Origin: Bifidobacterium dentium JCM 1195 = DSM 20436
GTDB lineage: Bacteria > Actinomycetota > Actinomycetes > Actinomycetales > Bifidobacteriaceae
Assembly (NCBI RefSeq): GCF_001042595.1
Contig: NZ_AP012326.1
Span: 868,001-932,000 of the forward strand
Direction: 5' to 3'
DNA: 64,000 nt
The notes under the pieces were generated by a model. It was not told where the DNA came from, ran no database searches, and worked only from the letters and a program-made list of their open reading frames with translations. The position numbers and the translations under genes are program-made. Each line of letters starts with the position of its first letter. The stretch's first letter is position 1. Positions 59,727-64,000 of this stretch are shown here, piece by piece.

Positions 59727-61249
59727 GACAACCTCGTTCGCATGGAGATTCCCTGCATCATTTCCGTGGGCCCGGGGGAGGATTTGCCGGCCAGATCGGC
59801 GAGTGTCCAGGCGAGGCGCATGGCCCGGTCCGCCCCGCGTAGGCTGAGCCGCTCGCTTGCCAGAGCTCGATTGACCAATGCGATGGCCTTATGTGAGGTA
59901 TTGGCGCGCAACCACGTGCCGGTGGCTTGCGCGTTGCAGGACCATCCGTATTCGCGGAAGCGTTCCTGGGCCATCTGTCGGGCCACCATGACCCGCAGTC
60001 GGATTGTGTGGCTGGATTCGCCGGTCTGTCGGCTTCCCGAATCGATGCGGTCGACCGGCAGCACTTCGACTTGAATGTCGATACGGTCGAGAATCGGACC
60101 GGAAAGACGGCTGAAGTATTTGATGCGGTCCTTCTCTTTGCAGGCGCAACGTTCGCCATTGCCATAGGAAAAACCGCAGGGGCATGGGTTGGCGGCCATG
60201 ATGAGCTGGAATCGGGCCGGGTAGTAGGTGGTGCCTTTCGAACGCGAGATCGCCACGTAGCCCGACTCCAACGGTTCGCGCAGCGTCTGCAATGCGCGTG
60301 CGGAAAATTCCGGGGCCTCATCCATGAACAGGATGCCACGATGCGCCCTGGTGATGGCACCTGGTTGGGCCAATCCCGTTCCTCCGCCTACCAAGGATGC
60401 CATGGAAGCGGTATGGTGCGGCGCTTCGAATGGCGGAACATCGGTGATGCCATAGCTGGGTAGCGTGCCGCAGAGCGAACGGATCGAGGCGATCTCCAGT
60501 TGCTCCGTCTCATTCAACGGGCTCATGATGCCGGGCATGCGAGAGGCAAGCATGGTCTTGCCGGTGCCGGGAGGGCCGGTCATGAGCAGATGGTGGCCTC
60601 CGGCCGCCGCGACTTCCAAAGCCCATTTGGTCGATTCCTGGCCGACAACTTCGCACATGTCTCCGGGCGCAGAGCATTGGGTGACGTCCATACCGGTTCC
60701 GATATCGCGCTGGGTGTCCGGTATATGGTATGTGGCATGGCCTCCCATCAGTTCGATGAGTTCGCCCACATGACGTACGCCGATCACGTCGATGTCGTCG
60801 ATGAGCCGGGCCTCGTCGATGTTGGCGTGGGGTACGATGACCTGCCGTATGCCCTGTTCCCGCGCATGCAGCATGATCGGTAGCAGGCCGTTGACGGGAA
60901 GTACGGTGCCGTCGAGATTGACTTCGCCCAATACGATGGTGTCAGCCAAGCAATCATGCCCGATGGTGCCGGATGCACTGAGTACGCTTGCCGCGATGGC
61001 CAGATCATGCGAGGATCCTTTTTTCGGCATGGAGGCGGGGGAGAGATTTACCGTGACACGGGTTTCGGGCCATTTGAAGCCGCTGGCCTGACATGCTGAC
61101 TTGACCCGTTCCTTCGCCTCGGAAAGTGAGGTGTCGGGCAGTCCGATGATGGAAAAATACGGTAGGCCGGGGGATATGAAGGCCTGAATCTGGATGATGA
61201 AGGCCTTCAGTCCGATCAGACCGACTGACAATGCGCTGCCGATGGCCAT
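59723..61249 (-). CDS. comM: ComM/YifB-type AAA ATPase
   Basis: This 508-residue protein has the N-terminal ChlI/Lon-protease-like domain (SVGLIGLKAFIIQIQAFISP, VNLSPASMPKKGSSHDLAIA), then AAA with GPPGTGKTMLASRMPGI near 227-243 and the Mg-chelatase C-terminal domain. It has the zinc-like CPCGFSYGNGERCACKEKD insert near 360-378. In other bacteria ComM is a branch-migration helicase that helps transformation. It overlaps yraN by one base and dprA by four, forming the conserved yraN-comM-dprA cluster. Confidence 0.92.
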   Translation of the reverse strand: MAIGSALSVGLIGLKAFIIQIQAFISPGLPYFSIIGLPDTSLSEAKERVKSACQASGFKWPETRVTVNLSPASMPKKGSSHDLAIAASVLSASGTIGHDCLADTIVLGEVNLDGTVLPVNGLLPIMLHAREQGIRQVIVPHANIDEARLIDDIDVIGVRHVGELIELMGGHATYHIPDTQRDIGTGMDVTQCSAPGDMCEVVGQESTKWALEVAAAGGHHLLMTGPPGTGKTMLASRMPGIMSPLNETEQLEIASIRSLCGTLPSYGITDVPPFEAPHHTASMASLVGGGTGLAQPGAITRAHRGILFMDEAPEFSARALQTLREPLESGYVAISRSKGTTYYPARFQLIMAANPCPCGFSYGNGERCACKEKDRIKYFSRLSGPILDRIDIQVEVLPVDRIDSGSRQTGESSHTIRLRVMVARQMAQERFREYGWSCNAQATGTWLRANTSHKAIALVNRALASERLSLRGADRAMRLAWTLADLAGKSSPGPTEMMQGISMRTRLS

Positions 61250-61701
61250 CAGAACGCTCCTTCGATATGATGCACCAGCGGTCTGCCTGCGCGTACGATG
61301 ACGGTGATGACGTCGAAGCGCACCCCATTATGGGGAACGCGGTGACTGGGTTCCATCAGCCATTGCACCGCCGCATGTCGCAGGTTGATCTGCTTGGAAG
61401 CGGTGACCGCCTCCTGCGGGGTGCCATAGCGAAGGGTGCGTCTGGTCTTGACTTCGACGAACGTGATGCAACCCGCTTCGCTGCGGGCCACGATGTCGAG
61501 TTCGCCATAACGGCAATGCCAGTTACGGTCGAGAATGCGCCAGCCGCGGCACTGAAGCCATGCGGCGGCGTATTGTTCGCCGAGCGCGCCGATTTGGCGG
61601 GTGGATAGCGTGCCGTCGTGCAGCCGCTGTGCAAGAGAATCAAGGGGTTGCTCCGATGGCGGCGTCGCGACCGGAAGCTCGGGTGTGATGTTGCCGTTCA
61701 T
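61249..61701 (-). CDS. YraN/UPF0102 family endonuclease-like protein
   Basis: This 150-residue protein has the restriction-endonuclease-like UPF0102 pattern: [17 protein letters not shown], then [25 protein letters not shown]. The E-x-D/E-x-K active-site residues appear intact. The first 30 residues are a polar extension. Its TGA overlaps the comM start (TGATG). Function is unconfirmed; co-conservation with comM and dprA points to DNA handling. Confidence 0.88.
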   Translation of the reverse strand: MNGNITPELPVATPPSEQPLDSLAQRLHDGTLSTRQIGALGEQYAAAWLQCRGWRILDRNWHCRYGELDIVARSEAGCITFVEVKTRRTLRYGTPQEAVTASKQINLRHAAVQWLMEPSHRVPHNGVRFDVITVIVRAGRPLVHHIEGAF

Positions 61702-61751
61702 GATTCAAGTGGAACAGAGACGGATGTCCCGAGGCAAGGCCGAATGGCGAA

Positions 61752-61760
61752 TGTGGATAA
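61752..61760 (+). promoter_or_regulatory. isolated DnaA-box sequence upstream of yraN
   Basis: TGTGGATAA, the reverse complement of the perfect DnaA box TTATCCACA, lies about 50 bases upstream of yraN, in the promoter region of yraN-comM-dprA. It is a single site, so a link to replication control is only a possibility. Confidence 0.35.
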
Positions 61761-61770
61761 GTCGAACGTC

Positions 61771-61838
61771 TTCGGGCGTGTTGTGGATTGCCGGTGGATG
61801 GCGATCATCAATCCACAACAATCCACAACACGCCCGAA
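61771..61838. terminator. 20-bp hairpin between pyridoxal kinase and yraN
   Basis: Perfect 20-bp inverted repeat (61771-61790 with 61819-61838) around a 28-base loop. The loop itself contains CAATCCACAA (61809-61818), a copy of part of the right arm, so the arm could slip. For the pyridoxal kinase gene (stop 61863) it is the terminator candidate. Confidence 0.65.
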
Positions 61839-61862
61839 CCATGAGGGAGCATCGCGGAAGGA

Positions 61863-62738
61863 CTAACGGCGCACGAGTCCCGTCAGCTCTCCCAGATTCA
61901 ATTCGAAGCTGACGCCACGTTCGTCGTGGTGCGGCTGATATTGTGTGCTTTCCATGGCGTGACGTACGAATTCGCCGGCGATATACGCGGATTCACCCAG
62001 AGACCTGCCGGCCATCACAGCCCCGCACAGGGCCGAGGCGAACGCATCACCGGTGCCATGCGTCATGAACGGAAGCTTGTCGTGTGCCAGTTCCTGCTTG
62101 CCCGAGGCTCCCGATATCGCGGACGCGACGTAGTTGCGAATCTTGCCGTCGTTTCGATCGATTCCCTTGAGCACTACGTTTTTCGCGCCACGTAACAGCA
62201 GTGCGTCGATGATGTCGTTCACCTGGGCATCCGAAATGTTCTGTCCGGGATATGCGCGGTCCGTCAGCAGGGAGGCCTCGGTCAGATTCGGCATCAGCAC
62301 ATCCGCGCCGTCGACCAGCGAACCCATCGCCTCGCACAGTTCGGGCGTGTAGGTGGCATAGATCTGCCCGCCGTCGCCCATCACCGGGTCCACCAATCGC
62401 AAGGCGTGCGGGTATTCGTCATACAGACGCCTGATGATCGCGACCTGATCCGCGGAACCGAGGAAGCCGGAGTAGACGCCGTCCAACTCGACGTTCTCCT
62501 TGCGCCATGCATCCAGATAGCCGTCCAGGATCTCGGTCGTATCGTGGAACGTGAAGACCGTATAGCGCGTATGCGCGGAAAACAACGCCGTCGGCACCGG
62601 ACACACGTCGCAACCGGCCGCCGACAGAATCGGAATGGCCGCCGTCAGCGAACATTTGCCATAGCCGCACATGTCATGCACTGCGGCCACACGCGGAATG
62701 TACTGTGGGTCACGGTCGTACAGAATCTCGTCGCTCAT
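61863..62738 (-). CDS. pyridoxal/pyridoxamine kinase
   Basis: This 291-residue ribokinase-like enzyme phosphorylates pyridoxal or pyridoxamine to salvage vitamin B6. It has the family start VAAVHDMCGYGKCSLTAAIP at about residues 17-36, DPVMGDGG near 130, PNLTEASLLT near 160 and a C-terminal GTGDAFASALCGA motif near 230 with the catalytic Asp. ATG 62738 follows AGAGG; ATG 62762 is possible. It stands alone between a terminator and the metY region. Confidence 0.9.
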   Translation of the reverse strand: MSDEILYDRDPQYIPRVAAVHDMCGYGKCSLTAAIPILSAAGCDVCPVPTALFSAHTRYTVFTFHDTTEILDGYLDAWRKENVELDGVYSGFLGSADQVAIIRRLYDEYPHALRLVDPVMGDGGQIYATYTPELCEAMGSLVDGADVLMPNLTEASLLTDRAYPGQNISDAQVNDIIDALLLRGAKNVVLKGIDRNDGKIRNYVASAISGASGKQELAHDKLPFMTHGTGDAFASALCGAVMAGRSLGESAYIAGEFVRHAMESTQYQPHHDERGVSFELNLGELTGLVRR

Positions 62739-62762
62739 ATCGAAACCTCTTCCGTCGGTCAT

Positions 62763-63067
62763 ATCTGTTGAACGACTTTAGCCGGTGCGTTGACCTTGGG
62801 AGGAAACCGTTTTCGGCGCCACGGATTCGATTCGCCCCGACATCGGCGTGTCGTCGGCCTGTGCAGAAGGTTTTCGAGGTGAACGGCAAGGTGGGAAACC
62901 AATGATTCCAACGCTTTATAAAGGGGTATAGGTAAGCGCGATAACGTTCGGCTTGCGCAGGGCTTCACCCCCGGTTTATTGTCGCTAGCAACACCCGACC
63001 AACCGCCAAGCGCACGGCAGGGCGGAAGGTCGAATATCAGGCACGAATCCATCCGAAGGAGACCACC
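62763..63067. other. intergenic region between pyridoxal kinase gene and metY
   Basis: This 305-base divergent gap holds no supportable gene. It contains the palindrome CTTTATAAAG at 62914-62923, with a nearby TATAGG that may be part of a promoter. The last 40 bases hold GAAGGAG before metY. I recognise no known riboswitch. Confidence 0.5.
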
Positions 63068-64000
63068 ATGGCAAACGAGAACTATCGTTTTGAGACGTTG
63101 CAGCTGCATGTCGGACAGGAGCAGGCCGACCCGGCCACCGACTCCCGCGCGGTGCCGATCTACCAGACCACCAGCTACGTCTTCCATAACTTCGATCACG
63201 CCGAGGCCCGCTTCGGTCTGGCTGACCCGGGCAACATCTACGGCCGTCTGACCAACTCCACCCAGGGTGTGTTCGAGGATCGCATCGCCGCCCTCGAAGG
63301 CGGTACCGCCGGCCTGGCGGTCGCTTCCGGCGCCGCCGCCGTGGAGTATGCCGTGCGTAACATCACCCAGAGCGGCGACCACATCGTGGCGGCCAAGAAC
63401 ATCTATGGCGGCACCTTCAACCTGCTGCGTCACACCCTGCCGCGCGACGGCATCACCACCACCTTCGTCTCCGCCGAGAACCCGCAGGAGTTCGAGGATG
63501 CCATCCAGGAGAACACCAAGCTCGTCTATTTCGAGACCTTCGGCAACCCGAACGCCGACCTGCCGGACTTCGAAGCCATCACCGCCATCGCCCATAAGCA
63601 CCATCTGCCGGTGATCGTCGACAACACCTTCGCCACGCCTTATCTGTTCCGTCCGCTGGAGCACGGCGCGGACGTCGTGGTGGAGTCGGCCACCAAGTTC
63701 ATCGGCGGCCATGGCACCACCCTCGGCGGCGTCATCGTGGAAGGCGGCAACTTCAACTGGGCCGAGGTGCCGGGCAAGTTCCCGACCCTGACCGAGCCGG
63801 ATCCGTCCTACCACGGCCTGAACTTCTACGAGGCCCTCGGTGGTGCGGCGTTCGTGACCCGTGTGCGTGCCATTCTGCTGCGTGACACCGGTGCCACCCT
63901 GTCCCCGTTCGCGGCCTTCCTGCTGCTGCAGGGCACTGAGACCCTGTCCCTGCGCGTCGAGCGCCATGTCGAGAACGCCCTGAAGGTCATCGACTACCTG
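63068..64000 (+). CDS. metY: O-acetylhomoserine aminocarboxypropyltransferase, truncated at window end
   Basis: This gene, cut at the right edge after 311 residues of an expected 430 or so, encodes a PLP enzyme of the Cys/Met-metabolism family. It makes homocysteine from O-acetylhomoserine and sulfide. The start [15 protein letters not shown] is typical. The PLP Lys is Lys210 in [11 protein letters not shown], and the substrate-binding YGRLTNST is present near residue 58. ATG 63068 follows GAAGGAG. A MetY rather than MetB identity is inferred from the long family-typical insertion ([19 protein letters not shown]). Confidence 0.9.
   Translation, partial: MANENYRFETLQLHVGQEQADPATDSRAVPIYQTTSYVFHNFDHAEARFGLADPGNIYGRLTNSTQGVFEDRIAALEGGTAGLAVASGAAAVEYAVRNITQSGDHIVAAKNIYGGTFNLLRHTLPRDGITTTFVSAENPQEFEDAIQENTKLVYFETFGNPNADLPDFEAITAIAHKHHLPVIVDNTFATPYLFRPLEHGADVVVESATKFIGGHGTTLGGVIVEGGNFNWAEVPGKFPTLTEPDPSYHGLNFYEALGGAAFVTRVRAILLRDTGATLSPFAAFLLLQGTETLSLRVERHVENALKVIDYL

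Noticed and set aside
62763..63067. A SAM or other riboswitch before metY
   Set aside because: I could not recognise any conserved riboswitch core or a terminator/antiterminator arrangement. A covariance-model search would be needed.
62759..63967. A 402-codon open frame on the minus strand opposite metY
   Set aside because: The plus strand encodes a clear PLP enzyme (metY) across the same bases, with a good ribosome site. The antisense frame is low-complexity and has no family features.

Overview
The window looks like a chromosomal segment of a Bifidobacterium-type actinobacterium. The evidence is the moderately high G+C codon use, the pup-pafA pair, GroEL controlled by CIRCE elements, ClpC/ClpP1/ClpP2/ClpX of actinobacterial type, DUF3027 and DUF349 proteins, a SdhA/SdhB-like pair without membrane anchors, and glutamate-type ABC operons. 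No phage, plasmid or insertion-sequence genes and no CRISPR array were seen. About fifty protein genes, two tRNA genes and a dozen terminator-like hairpins can be supported. Both ends of the window cut through genes or operons.

Layout. 1-2.8 kb (+): the end of a gene that may be dop, an inositol-monophosphatase-fold protein lacking one metal ligand, then pup and pafA (pupylation). 2.8-8.6 kb (-): a TIM-barrel-like protein with a small coupled partner, HU, a large membrane protein with a pseudokinase-like middle and a flippase/MprF-like C-terminus, and purB. 8.7-15.8 kb (-): one long operon with ATGA overlaps: MoxR ATPase, DUF58, a membrane protein, two VWA proteins and a membrane-anchored protein, followed after a 157-base gap by a WXG100-like protein coupled to a lipase-like protein. 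15.8-19.7 kb: ung, a LytR_C-domain protein, groEL behind two CIRCE operators, and a second WXG100 protein. 19.7-25 kb (+): a TPM-domain membrane protein, an OmpR-type two-component system, a cold-shock-domain protein and a DUF3027 protein. 25-32 kb: a tandem universal stress protein, clpC, an AT-richer endonuclease/AbiEi-like gene and a DUF349 protein. 32-35.3 kb (+): hisS and aspS. 35.4-41.6 kb (+): two polar amino-acid ABC systems, one with a fused binding protein and permease, the other a four-gene gluABCD-like operon. 41.6-46.7 kb: PPK2, a Ski2-like helicase and RarA. 46.8-53 kb (+): an MFS exporter, an oligopeptide-binding lipoprotein, clpP1-clpP2 and clpX. 53-54.8 kb: two identical tRNA-Arg(ACG) genes and nhaA. 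54.8-62.7 kb (-): an O-methyltransferase with sdhB-sdhA, then dprA-comM-yraN, then a pyridoxal kinase. 63 kb to the end (+): metY, truncated by the window edge.

How the genes fit together. Protein quality control dominates: pupylation, GroEL, ClpC, ClpP1P2 and ClpX all lie here. Envelope functions are the second theme: MoxR/VWA, TPM, LytR_C and the MprF-like protein. The most system-like unknown is the WXG100-like/lipase pair at the end of the MoxR-VWA operon, together with the separate WXG100 gene near groEL. They suggest an ESX/type VII-like secreted effector module whose export ATPase is not in this window.
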